From Actinomycetota bacterium (GTDB lineage: Bacteria > Actinomycetota > Thermoleophilia > Gaiellales > Gaiellaceae), in NCBI GenBank assembly GCA_003136795.1, contig PLDP01000152.1, positions 2,869-11,710 on the forward strand: 8,842 nt of DNA, in the 5' to 3' direction. The notes beneath the pieces were generated by a model, which saw nothing but the letters and a program-made list of their open reading frames with translations, had not been told where the DNA came from and did not search any database. Positions 1 through 6,392 of this stretch are shown in pieces (positions within the stretch are counted from its first letter, which is position 1; each line of letters starts with the position of its first letter). A program made the translations under genes and the position numbers.

Positions 1-1251
1 CGGGCGGTTGTCGCAGAGCGCGAGCGCGCGGGCGCGGAGCTCGTCGACGCTCGAGGTCTCGTTCAGCGAGTCGACGATGATCGCACCGACCTCCGCGAAA
101 TCGTCGGCGTCGAAGCCGCGCATCGTCGCGGCCGGCGTTCCGAGGCGCACGCCCGAGGCGACCATCGGCGGGCGCTCGTCGAACGGCACCGTGTTGCGGT
201 TCGCCGTCAGCCTGCACTCCTCGAGGCGCTCCTGTGCGGCGAGCCCGGTCCATTCGGTGGCGCGCAGGTCGAGCTGCACGAGGTGCGTGTCGGTGCCACC
301 GGTCAGCACGTCGTAGCCACCCTGCATCAGCGTCGCCGCGAGCTGGTCGGCGTTCGCGCGGATCTGCCCCTGGTAGTCCTTGAACGCGCTCGTCATCGCG
401 ATGCGGAAGCACGCCGCCTTCGCCGCGATCGCGTGCATCAGGGGGCCGCCCTGCATGCCGGGGAAGTTCGCGCGGTCGACCTTTGTCGCGTGCTCCTCGC
501 GGCAGAGGACAAAGCCCGCGCGCGGGCCGGCGAGCGTCTTGTGGCTCGTCGAGGTGACGAAGTCGCAGTGCGGCACCGGATTCGGATGGAGGCCGGCGGC
601 GACCAGGCCCGAGAAGTGCGCCATGTCGCACATCAGGAGCGCCCCGACCTCGTCGGCGATCTCGCGGAACTTGTCGGCCTCGACGGTGCGCGGATACGCC
701 GAGCCGCCGCAGACGATCAGCACCGGGCGCACGTCCTTCGCGATCGCGAGCACCTCGTCGTAGTCCACCTGCATCGTCTCGCGCGAGACGCCGTAGTGGT
801 GGAACTCGTAGAGCTTCCCGGAGAAGTTCACCTTCAGGCCGTGGGTCAGGTGGCCGCCGTGGTCAAGCGAGAGGGCGAGCACGCGGTCGCCGGGCTTCAG
901 CACCGCGAAGTACACCGCCATGTTCGCCTGCGCACCCGCGTGCGGTTGCACGTTCGCGTGCTCCGCGCCGAACAGCTCCTTCGCGCGGCCGCGCGCGAGC
1001 TCTTCGATCTCGTCGACGACCTCGCAACCGCCGTAGTAGCGCTTGCCCGGATACCCCTCGGCGTACTTGTTCGTCGGAACCGATCCGACGGCCTCGAGCA
1101 CGCTCGGCCACGTGAAGTTCTCGGAGGCGATCAGCTCGATCTGGCCGCGCTGGCGCTCGAGCTCGCGGCCGAGCAGCTCGGCGATTTCGGGATCGACGTC
1201 GGCGAGCCCCGCCGTGCGGAGCTCCTCGAATGTCTGCTGCGCGACCGCCAT
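1..1251 (-). CDS. glyA: Serine hydroxymethyltransferase (3' end cut by window edge)
   Basis: This PLP enzyme interconverts serine plus tetrahydrofolate with glycine plus 5,10-methylene-THF in the cytosol. From the ATG at 1251 the frame stays open for 417 codons to base 1. Family landmarks are LIASEN (residues 40-45), YAEGYPGKRYYGG (63-75), the cofactor-binding CDMAHFSGL (208-216), the Schiff-base lysine K238 in STSHKTL, FPGMQGGP (263-270), NRNTVPFD (351-358) and SGVRLGTPA (366-374). The family usually ends soon after an FPLY-like motif; here the sequence stops at LCDNRP, so I infer only a few to about fifteen residues are missing. The lysine region reads TSTSHKTLAGPR rather than the commoner TTTHKTLRGPR, a tolerated variation. 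The start follows the tsaC stop by 19 nt and has no clear Shine-Dalgarno. It is the last visible gene of the rpmE-prfA-prmC-tsaC-glyA run. Confidence 0.97.
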   Translation of the reverse strand, partial: MAVAQQTFEELRTAGLADVDPEIAELLGRELERQRGQIELIASENFTWPSVLEAVGSVPTNKYAEGYPGKRYYGGCEVVDEIEELARGRAKELFGAEHANVQPHAGAQANMAVYFAVLKPGDRVLALSLDHGGHLTHGLKVNFSGKLYEFHHYGVSRETMQVDYDEVLAIAKDVRPVLIVCGGSAYPRTVEADKFREIADEVGALLMCDMAHFSGLVAAGLHPNPVPHCDFVTSTSHKTLAGPRAGFVLCREEHATKVDRANFPGMQGGPLMHAIAAKAACFRIAMTSAFKDYQGQIRANADQLAATLMQGGYDVLTGGTDTHLVQLDLRATEWTGLAAQERLEECRLTANRNTVPFDERPPMVASGVRLGTPAATMRGFDADDFAEVGAIIVDSLNETSSVDELRARALALCDNRP

Positions 1252-1270
1252 CGAGGCGGATCGTAGTGGC

Positions 1271-1888
1271 TCAACCGGGCAGCGCGGCGCGGACCCGTTC
1301 GATCGCGTCGGCGGCCGGCGCTGCGCCGTCGCGGATCACGTACGGCTCGGCGCGGCTGAAGTCGATCACGGTCGACGGCGTGCCCGGCAGCCGGCCCAGG
1401 TCGAGCTCGGCAGCGACCGCCGAGCGGATGCGCTCGGGAACGTCGTCGAGCGAGGCGGGATTCGGGCCGCCCGGCTCGTTCGCGCTCGTCGCCATCACGC
1501 AGCCCACCGCGGCCAGCACCTTCTGCGCAGCGGGCAGCAGCTCGGGGACGCGGACGCCGATCGACTCGCCGCGGTTCCCGGTCAGCCAGCGGTAGCGCCG
1601 AGCTGGGTTCGGGAGCACGAGCGTGTACGGCCCGGGCAGCAGCTCGCGCACGATCGCCTCGGAGCGGCCGCGCAACTCCGGCAGGCACTCAAACAGCGTG
1701 TCGAGGTCGGCGGCCAGCAGCGCGCTCGGCTGTGTCTCCGGCCGGCCCTTGAGCCGGTAAACGCGGGTCGCGTAGTCCTCGCGGTCCGCGCTCGTCACGA
1801 GGCCGTAGACGGTGTCGGTCGGCAACAGCACCGGCCGGCCGGCCCGGATGGCGTCGATCAGTGCGTCGACTGCGTCGTCCCCCACCAC
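1271..1888 (-). CDS. tsaC: L-threonylcarbamoyladenylate synthase (TsaC/YrdC/Sua5 family)
   Basis: The enzyme makes threonylcarbamoyl-AMP from threonine, bicarbonate and ATP, the first step of t6A modification of ANN-decoding tRNAs. The 205-residue protein is a single YrdC domain: PTDTVYGL (23-30), the nucleotide/threonine-binding KGRP (47-50), PGPYTLVL (85-92), GVRVP (111-115), TSAN (134-137) and STVID (172-176). It lacks the C-terminal Sua5 extension (proteins of about 340 residues), so it is the short TsaC/YwlC-like form. The first start is GTG at 1888, which lies inside prmC and overlaps it by 31 nt. A second GTG follows directly at 1885. A GGAGG sits at 1894-1890, only 1 nt from the first GTG and 4 nt from the second, so 1885 may be the real start. 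It ends in TGA, 19 nt before glyA. Confidence 0.95.
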   Translation of the reverse strand: MVGDDAVDALIDAIRAGRPVLLPTDTVYGLVTSADREDYATRVYRLKGRPETQPSALLAADLDTLFECLPELRGRSEAIVRELLPGPYTLVLPNPARRYRWLTGNRGESIGVRVPELLPAAQKVLAAVGCVMATSANEPGGPNPASLDDVPERIRSAVAAELDLGRLPGTPSTVIDFSRAEPYVIRDGAAPAADAIERVRAALPG

Positions 1889-2694
1889 GCCTCCACGACT
1901 CGGTCTCTCCCCGCGAGGTCCTGCACGATCGCGACGCTCGCATACCCCGCCGCTTCGAGATCCTGCGAAACGATTCTCGCACGAGCCTCGTGCACCTCGA
2001 GGACGAGCCAGCCGACGAGCACCCGCTGCGCGTCGTGGACGAGCCGCTCGGTCTGCCCGTCGGCGACGAGCGCTTCCCTCGGCTCCCAGTCGCGCACCTC
2101 GGGCTCGAGCGCGTCGAGCTCGCCCGCTTCGACGTACGGTGGGTTCGAGACGACGAGGTCGAACGGCCCGTCAAGGCCCGCGAGCAGGTCGCCTTCCCGG
2201 AACTCGACTGCGAGGTCGTTCGCCTCGGCGTTCTCGCGTGCCAGCTCGAGTGCCGCCGGCGAGCTGTCCGTCGCCCAAACGCGGGCGTTCAGCCGCTCCT
2301 GCGCGATCGCGAGCGCGATTGCGCCGCTGCCGGTGCCGACGTCGACGACGCGCGGCGACTCGATCGCCTCGAGCAGCGCGAGGCAGCGCTCGACGACGAT
2401 CTCCGTCTCGGGGCGCGGCACGAGCGCGCGCGCATCCGTCTTCAGCGTCAACCGCCGGAAGTCCCAGTCGCCGAGCACGTACGCGAGCGGCTCACGCTTC
2501 CCGCGACGCTGCACGAGCGCCCGGGCGGCTGCGCGCTCGGCGTCGGTCAGCGGCCGGTCGTACTGGGTGTACAGCTCGATCCGCGACAGCCTGAGCGCGC
2601 GCGCCAGCAGCAGCTCGGCGTCGCGGCGTGGGCTCTCGACACCACGGCTCGCGAGATAGTCGGTCGCGCCTTTGAGAACCTCACCAAGCGTCAC
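1858..2694 (-). CDS. prmC: Peptide chain release factor N5-glutamine methyltransferase
   Basis: PrmC uses S-adenosylmethionine to methylate the glutamine of the GGQ motif in class I release factors, which raises termination efficiency. Its substrate RF1 is encoded just upstream. The 278-residue protein has the usual layout: an N-terminal helical substrate-binding domain with SPRRDAELLL (21-30) and REPLAYVLG (67-75), VPRPETE (92-98), the SAM-binding DVGTGSGAIAL (118-128), and the catalytic NPPY (184-187) that holds the target glutamine amide. The start is GTG at 2694, the first start codon after an in-frame TGA in the spacer, and MTLGEVLKGA matches the expected N-terminus. There is no clear Shine-Dalgarno, and a strong hairpin lies 5 nt upstream of the start. 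It is separated from prfA by 151 nt, unlike the other tight junctions, and its TGA stop lies inside tsaC. Confidence 0.96.
   Translation of the reverse strand: MTLGEVLKGATDYLASRGVESPRRDAELLLARALRLSRIELYTQYDRPLTDAERAAARALVQRRGKREPLAYVLGDWDFRRLTLKTDARALVPRPETEIVVERCLALLEAIESPRVVDVGTGSGAIALAIAQERLNARVWATDSSPAALELARENAEANDLAVEFREGDLLAGLDGPFDLVVSNPPYVEAGELDALEPEVRDWEPREALVADGQTERLVHDAQRVLVGWLVLEVHEARARIVSQDLEAAGYASVAIVQDLAGRDRVVEAWWGTTQSTH
1890..1894 (-). promoter_or_regulatory. Shine-Dalgarno (GGAGG) for tsaC inside prmC
   Basis: The minus strand reads GGAGG here, within the last codons of prmC. It is 1 nt from the GTG at 1888 and 4 nt from the GTG at 1885. The spacing favours 1885 as the tsaC start. 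Its position inside the upstream gene fits translation reinitiation. Confidence 0.55.
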
Positions 2695-2845
2695 CGGCCG
2701 GCCCGCGCTCCCGCCGGGCGGAGCCCGGCTCCGCGCGGGCCTCGGCCACGTGGCGGCACGCGGCCTTCCGGGGCCGTGTCACTCACACTGTCCCCTCCGG
2801 CCACGCACCACCACGCGGCCGCCGGAGCCGCTTGGTTTGCGAGCG
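2695..2845. repeat. Structured prfA-prmC spacer, possible REP-like palindromic element
   Basis: This is the only substantial gap in the window. Visible inverted repeats are: a 9-bp perfect stem 2700-2708 / 2733-2741 (ggcccgcgc / gcgcgggcc) with an inner 6-bp stem 2713-2718 / 2724-2729; a 10-bp perfect palindrome gccacgtggc at 2745-2754; a 5-bp stem 2761-2765 / 2772-2776; and a 7-bp stem 2795-2801 / 2821-2827 (ctccggc / gccggag). Between them, 2776-2795 reads gtgtcactcacactgtcccc, which is less GC-rich than its flanks. No convincing ORF or T-tract is present. The density of palindromes suggests a small REP/MITE-like insertion or a folded mRNA leader for prmC. Identity as a mobile repeat is inference. 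Confidence 0.45.
2700..2741 (-). promoter_or_regulatory. GC-rich hairpin directly upstream of the prmC start
   Basis: A 9-bp perfect stem (2700-2708 with 2733-2741) encloses a 4x3 internal loop, a second 6-bp stem (2713-2718 with 2724-2729) and a 5-nt loop. On the prmC mRNA it ends 5 nt before the GTG start and covers the place where a ribosome binding site would be. There is no U-tract after it, so it is not a classical intrinsic terminator. It could limit prmC translation or be part of a repeat element. The stem is seen directly; a function is not. Confidence 0.45.
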
Positions 2846-3886
2846 TCACCTTTCGAGCGCGCGGCGCTGCTGGTCCGAGATCAGCGCGTCGGTGTACTCC
2901 TCGAGGTCGCCCTGGAGCACCTGGTCGAGGCGATGCGTCGTCAGCTTGACGCGGTGATCCGTGACGCGATTCTCGGGGAAGTTGTAGGTGCGGATCTTCT
3001 CCGCGCGCGCGCCCGTCCCGACCTGCGCGCTTCGTGCCGCCGCCTGTTCGGCCGCCTGCCGTTCGCGCTCGGCCTCGAAGATCCGCGCGCGCAGCACGCG
3101 CATCGCCTTCTCGCGATTCTGCAACTGCGAGCGCTCGTCCTGCATCGCGACGACGATGCCCGTCGGCACGTGCGTGATGCGCACGGCGGAGTCGGTCGTG
3201 TTCACCGACTGGCCGCCGGGGCCGGATGAGCGGAAGACGTCGATCTTCAGATCGCTCTCGTCGATCTCGAGGTCGACGTCATCGGCCTCGGGCATCACCG
3301 CGACCGTGGCGGTGGAGGTGTGGATGCGCCCCGCCGATTCGGTCTCGGGCACGCGCTGCACGCGGTGCGTGCCGCCCTCGAACTTGAAGATCGAGTACGC
3401 GCCGTCGCCCTTGATGGCGAACACGCCTTCCTTCAAGCCGCCGCCGTCGTTCGCGTTCGTCTCGATCTGCTCGAACTTGAAGCCGCGCTTCTCCGCGTAG
3501 CGCTGCAGCATCCGCTGCAGCTCCGCCGCCCAGAGCGCCGCCTCGTCACCGCCGACGCCCTGGCGGATCTCGACGATCACGTCCTTGTCGTCGGCCGGGT
3601 CGCGCTCGGCGAGCGCGAGCTTCAGCTCCTCCTCGAGCCGCTCGACGTCGGCCTCGTAGCCGGCGGCCATCTCCGCGAGCTCGGAGTCGGCGCGCGCCGC
3701 TTCGAGGTCTTCGCGCGCCTGCTTCCACTGCTGCGCGAGCTTGTACGGGCCCTCGAGCTCCTTCAGCCGCCGGCCGACGTCGGCCGCCTCGCGGTGGTCG
3801 TTGTAGACGGCAGGGTCCGACAGGCGCGCCTGCGCTTCTTCGTAGGAGCGGTCGAGCTCCGCGATCAGATCGTCGAGTGCGGCCAT
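2846..3886 (-). CDS. prfA: Peptide chain release factor 1 (RF1)
   Basis: RF1 terminates translation at UAA and UAG by triggering peptidyl-tRNA hydrolysis on the ribosome. The 346-residue protein has the N-terminal helical domain 1, then the stop-codon-reading P-x-T tripeptide as PET at 180-182 within [20 protein letters not shown]2 would carry SPF here, so this is RF1. The catalytic GGQ is at 224-226 in [20 protein letters not shown], followed by [12 protein letters not shown]. Length is slightly short of the usual about 355-360 but no motif is missing. The start is ATG at 3886, giving the expected N-terminus ending the first helix near LSDPAVYND; there is no clear Shine-Dalgarno. It lies 18 nt after the osmC UAG stop and in the same reading frame. 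Its own stop is TGA, which RF1 does not read. The downstream prmC modifies Q226. Confidence 0.98.
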   Translation of the reverse strand: MAALDDLIAELDRSYEEAQARLSDPAVYNDHREAADVGRRLKELEGPYKLAQQWKQAREDLEAARADSELAEMAAGYEADVERLEEELKLALAERDPADDKDVIVEIRQGVGGDEAALWAAELQRMLQRYAEKRGFKFEQIETNANDGGGLKEGVFAIKGDGAYSIFKFEGGTHRVQRVPETESAGRIHTSTATVAVMPEADDVDLEIDESDLKIDVFRSSGPGGQSVNTTDSAVRITHVPTGIVVAMQDERSQLQNREKAMRVLRARIFEAERERQAAEQAAARSAQVGTGARAEKIRTYNFPENRVTDHRVKLTTHRLDQVLQGDLEEYTDALISDQQRRALER

Positions 3887-3904
3887 CGCCGCAGTGTGCC
3901 TGCC

Positions 3905-4336
3905 CTAGGCGAGAGAAGCGTCGAGCGAGGTCTCGGGGATGCCCGCGAGCGCCTTCGAGACGGGGCAGTCCTGCTTCGCCGTCTCCGCAGCCTCGATGAA
4001 GGCGTCGCCGTCCATTCCCGGCACGGTGCCGCGGACGGTCAACGCGCCCTTCGTGATCCCCTCGCCCGGCTGGAACGTCACCGTCGCGGAGGTCTCGAGC
4101 TTCTCCGGCGGGTTGCCGCCCTTCGCGAGCCCTGCCGAGAGCGCCATCGCGAAGCACGACGCCCAGGCCGCGGCGATCAGCTCCTCGGGACTCGTCTTGC
4201 CGTTCGGCGCCTCCGAGCGCGACGCCCACGAGACCTCGAGGGGAGCGAACGCGCCGCTCGTCACGGTCTCGATGGTGCCGCCGCCGTTCATCAGGTCGCC
4301 TTGCCAGACGACTTCAGCTTTGCGATCCGTTGCCAT
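3905..4336 (-). CDS. osmC: OsmC family peroxiredoxin (organic hydroperoxide reductase)
   Basis: OsmC-family proteins are cytosolic thiol-dependent peroxidases that reduce organic hydroperoxides and work as intertwined dimers. The 143-residue protein matches E. coli OsmC along its length: WQGDLMNGGGTI near the N-terminus, SPEELIAAAWASCFAMALS (49-67) with the peroxidatic C61, VPGMDG (105-110) and the resolving C124 in KQDCPVSKAL. R40 and E51/E52 lie where the family keeps its active-site Arg and Glu. It is closer to OsmC than to Ohr because of the NPEELI-like and CPVSKAL signatures. The ATG at 4336 shares one base with the TAA of the upstream gene (TAATG), and a perfect Shine-Dalgarno precedes it. 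It ends in TAG, the only TAG among the nine visible stops. An oxidative-stress gene inside a translation operon is unusual. Confidence 0.93.
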   Translation of the reverse strand: MATDRKAEVVWQGDLMNGGGTIETVTSGAFAPLEVSWASRSEAPNGKTSPEELIAAAWASCFAMALSAGLAKGGNPPEKLETSATVTFQPGEGITKGALTVRGTVPGMDGDAFIEAAETAKQDCPVSKALAGIPETSLDASLA

Positions 4337-5250
4337 TACGCCATCACCTCCACACGTCGGTCTGCCGGTTCAGCCCGGCCCTCGCGCTCCAGGACTTCCT
4401 GCAGCGCGCGAATGGACACTTCTAGCTGGTCGAGCGTCGGCTCGCGCGTCGTCAGGCGCTGCAGCCATAGGCCCGGTGCGAGCAACGTCATCAGCGCTCG
4501 ATTCTCCGAGTGGCGCCCGGCGAAGCGGATCAGCTCGTACGCGATGCCGGCGATCACCGGCAGCAGCACGATGCGGCTGACGATCAGCCAGTACCAGACA
4601 GGGCGACCGAGCAGCGCGTAGACGAACACGCTGACGACCATCACCCAGAGCAGAAATGCGGTGCCGCAGCGCGGGTGGATCAACGAATAGCGCTGCGTGA
4701 TCTCCGGGGTCAGCTCCTCACCGGCCTCGTAGGCGTTGATCGCCTTGTGCTCGGCGGCGTGGTACTGGAACACGCGCCGCAGCGACGGGATGAAGCTGAG
4801 GACCGTCAGATAGATGACGAAGACCGAGACGCGTATGACGCCTTCGACGAGCACGAACCAGCCGCCGTTCGAGATCGGCAACAGGTCGGCGAGCAGCGCC
4901 GGGCCGACTTTGAAGATCATCACTGCGAAGCCGATCGCGACGAGAAATGCAAACGCGAGCGCCCAGCGGCCGAGCTCGGCCGGCTCCCCGTCGCCTTCGT
5001 CTTCCTCCTGCGCGGCGTACGTCGCGGAGACGCTCAGTGCGCGGAAGCCGATCGCGAGGCTCTCACCGAGTGCGACCACACCGCGGACGACCGGCAGCCG
5101 CAGCGCCCAGTGGCGCGCGGCGAGTGGATCGATCGTGCGCGCAACGTGCGCGATGTCGCCGTCCGGTTTGCGCACGGCGACCGCCCAGTTGCGCGGACCG
5201 CGCATCATCACGCCCTCGAGGACGGCCTGTCCTCCGATGGCCTGTGCCAT
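4336..5250 (-). CDS. DUF1385 membrane protein (YqhQ family)
   Basis: This belongs to the DUF1385/COG3872 family, typified by B. subtilis YqhQ and sometimes labelled a predicted metal-dependent enzyme; the function is not established. The 304-residue protein opens with the hallmark GGQAVLEGVMMRGP (6-19). It has hydrophobic segments at about 96-116, 131-153, 196-214 and 218-240, consistent with an integral membrane protein. The conserved YHAAEHKAI (163-171) and HPRCGTAFL (192-200) carry His, Glu and Cys residues that could bind a metal. The C-terminal part has EPTLDQLEVSIRAL (270-283), then a charged tail. There is no signal peptide. The ATG at 5250 follows the rpmE stop by 3 nt with no clear Shine-Dalgarno, and its TAA overlaps the osmC start. 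Its place between rpmE and prfA hints at a link to ribosome or growth functions, but that is inference only. Confidence 0.92.
   Translation of the reverse strand: MAQAIGGQAVLEGVMMRGPRNWAVAVRKPDGDIAHVARTIDPLAARHWALRLPVVRGVVALGESLAIGFRALSVSATYAAQEEDEGDGEPAELGRWALAFAFLVAIGFAVMIFKVGPALLADLLPISNGGWFVLVEGVIRVSVFVIYLTVLSFIPSLRRVFQYHAAEHKAINAYEAGEELTPEITQRYSLIHPRCGTAFLLWVMVVSVFVYALLGRPVWYWLIVSRIVLLPVIAGIAYELIRFAGRHSENRALMTLLAPGLWLQRLTTREPTLDQLEVSIRALQEVLEREGRAEPADRRVEVMA
4343..4351 (-). promoter_or_regulatory. Perfect Shine-Dalgarno for osmC
   Basis: The minus strand reads GGAGGTGAT, complementary to the 16S rRNA 3' end over nine bases, with 6 nt to the osmC ATG. It lies within the last codons of the DUF1385 gene. 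It fixes the osmC start and is much stronger than the site before any other gene here. Confidence 0.85.
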
Positions 5251-5253
5251 GGC

Positions 5254-5478
5254 TTAGGACGACGCGCGCGCTGCGCGCTCGGCCTTCTCGAGCCGCCGCT
5301 GGAAGCGTTCCACCCGGCCGCCCGTATCGACGAGCTTCTGCTTGCCGGTGTAGAACGGGTGGCAGTTCGAGCAGATCTCGACGTGCAGCTCGGGCTTCGT
5401 GGAACGCGTCGTGAACGTGTTCCCGCAGCTGCAGTGCACCGATGCGAGGACGTAATCGGGATGGATGTCGGTCTTCAT
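5254..5478 (-). CDS. rpmE: Ribosomal protein L31 (bL31), zinc-binding type
   Basis: bL31 is a small protein of the large subunit that takes part in the bridge between subunits. The 74-residue protein begins MKTDIHPDY, the family's typical start, and has the four zinc ligands C16, C18, C36 and C39 (CSC and CSNC), so it is the zinc-containing form rather than the zinc-free YtiA/RpmE2 paralogue. [20 protein letters not shown] (40-59) is the conserved core, followed by a basic tail. The reading frame is open far upstream, but the ATG at 5478 is clearly right because of the N-terminal match. This start overlaps the stop of the dehydratase gene as ATGA, so it is probably translated by coupling. In many bacteria rho precedes rpmE; here a dehydratase gene does. 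Confidence 0.97.
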   Translation of the reverse strand: MKTDIHPDYVLASVHCSCGNTFTTRSTKPELHVEICSNCHPFYTGKQKLVDTGGRVERFQRRLEKAERAARASS

Positions 5479-6392
5479 TGCCGGGCCAGGATAGCAGCGG
5501 CGGTTTCCCTGGCGACGTTGCCGCCCGACACCAAAAGCACCGGTCGCTCCGCCTCGATCTTGCCCGCGAGCCACGCGGCGGTGGCCGCAGCCCCGGCCGG
5601 TTCGCAGGCGAGCTTCGTGCGGGCGTAGAGGAAGCGGAACGCCTCTTCGATCTCGGCGTCCGTGACGAGGACCCGCTCCAGGTTCTTCGTGATCTCGAGG
5701 GGAAGCCGCCCGGCAAACGGCGCGTTCAAGCCGTCTGCAATCGACGTCGGCGTGACATGGGTCGGCTCGCCGTGCTCGAGGCCGGTGTGGAGCGCAGTGC
5801 TCGTCTCCGGCTCGACGGCGATCACGCGGGTGCGCGCGCCGACGGCGATCTGGATGCCGGATACGAGACCGCCGCCGCCCACCGGCACGATGATCGCGTC
5901 TGCGTCCGGCGCGTCCTCTTCGATCTCGAGCCCGACGGTGCCGGCGCCCGCGAGGACGAGTGGATCGTCGAAGGGGTGAACGAGCGTGCGCCCGGTCTCT
6001 TCCATCAGCGCTTCGAGCCGCGCGAACGCATCGCCGGGGCCGGTCGCCTCGAGGTCGACCTCCGCCCCGTAGCTGCGCGTCGCGGTGATCTTCTGCTCGG
6101 AGGCGCCTTGCCACATCACGACCAGCGCGTCGATCCCTTCCGCGGCGGCTGCGTAGGCGGTCGCCTGCGCGTGGTTGCCGGCGCTGATCGCGATCACGCC
6201 GCGCGCCTTCTCCTCGGCCGTCAGGCTGCTGATCTTGTTCAGCGCGCCGCGCGCCTTGAACGAGCCGGTGCGCTGGAAGAGCTCGCACTTGAGGCGCGCG
6301 TTCAGGGTGCGGCTCGTGAGCAGCGGCGTTCTGGGGAGCCTGTCGCCGATCGTTGCGCGTGCGCGCTCGACGTCGTCGCGAGTCGGGATCAC
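5475..6392 (-). CDS. Threonine/serine dehydratase (PLP-dependent, no ACT domain)
   Basis: This is a fold-type II PLP enzyme, most likely threonine ammonia-lyase (threonine to 2-oxobutanoate and ammonia). Motifs in order over 305 residues are the Schiff-base lysine K46 in [18 protein letters not shown] (70-76), the phosphate-binding VGGGGLVSG (171-179), ACEPAGAAA (262-270) and VSGGN (288-292). It stops after the catalytic domain, so it lacks the C-terminal ACT-like domain used for isoleucine feedback in biosynthetic IlvA. This fits the catabolic TdcB-like form or a serine racemase/dehydratase, which cannot be separated by eye. The start is GTG at 6392, overlapping the upstream stop as GTGA. 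Its own TGA overlaps the rpmE ATG. Both overlaps suggest coupling. No Shine-Dalgarno is evident. Confidence 0.92.
   Translation of the reverse strand: MIPTRDDVERARATIGDRLPRTPLLTSRTLNARLKCELFQRTGSFKARGALNKISSLTAEEKARGVIAISAGNHAQATAYAAAAEGIDALVVMWQGASEQKITATRSYGAEVDLEATGPGDAFARLEALMEETGRTLVHPFDDPLVLAGAGTVGLEIEEDAPDADAIIVPVGGGGLVSGIQIAVGARTRVIAVEPETSTALHTGLEHGEPTHVTPTSIADGLNAPFAGRLPLEITKNLERVLVTDAEIEEAFRFLYARTKLACEPAGAAATAAWLAGKIEAERPVLLVSGGNVARETAAAILARQ

Noticed and set aside
1043..2659. A 538-codon open frame on the plus strand
   Set aside because: It lies antisense to glyA, tsaC and prmC, is rich in Arg/Ser/Ala runs and matches no family; a typical mirror frame in GC-rich DNA.
2700..2741. 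Intrinsic terminator between prfA and prmC
   Set aside because: The stem is strong but no T-tract follows on either strand, so classical Rho-independent termination is not supported.
2672..3229. A plus-strand open frame covering the prfA-prmC spacer
   Set aside because: Most of it is antisense to prfA, and the part in the spacer is formed of palindromes; no family similarity.
2846..3886. Release factor 2 (prfB) instead of prfA
   Set aside because: The recognition tripeptide is P-E-T, not S-P-F, and there is no programmed frameshift site near the start.
4510..5628. A 372-codon open frame on the plus strand
   Set aside because: Antisense to the DUF1385 gene, rpmE and the dehydratase; its composition is an Arg/Asp/Ala-rich shadow without domains.
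5254..6288. A 344-residue reading of the rpmE frame with a long N-terminal extension
   Set aside because: The first 270 residues are an Arg-rich shadow of the dehydratase gene; real L31 starts at MKTDIHP.
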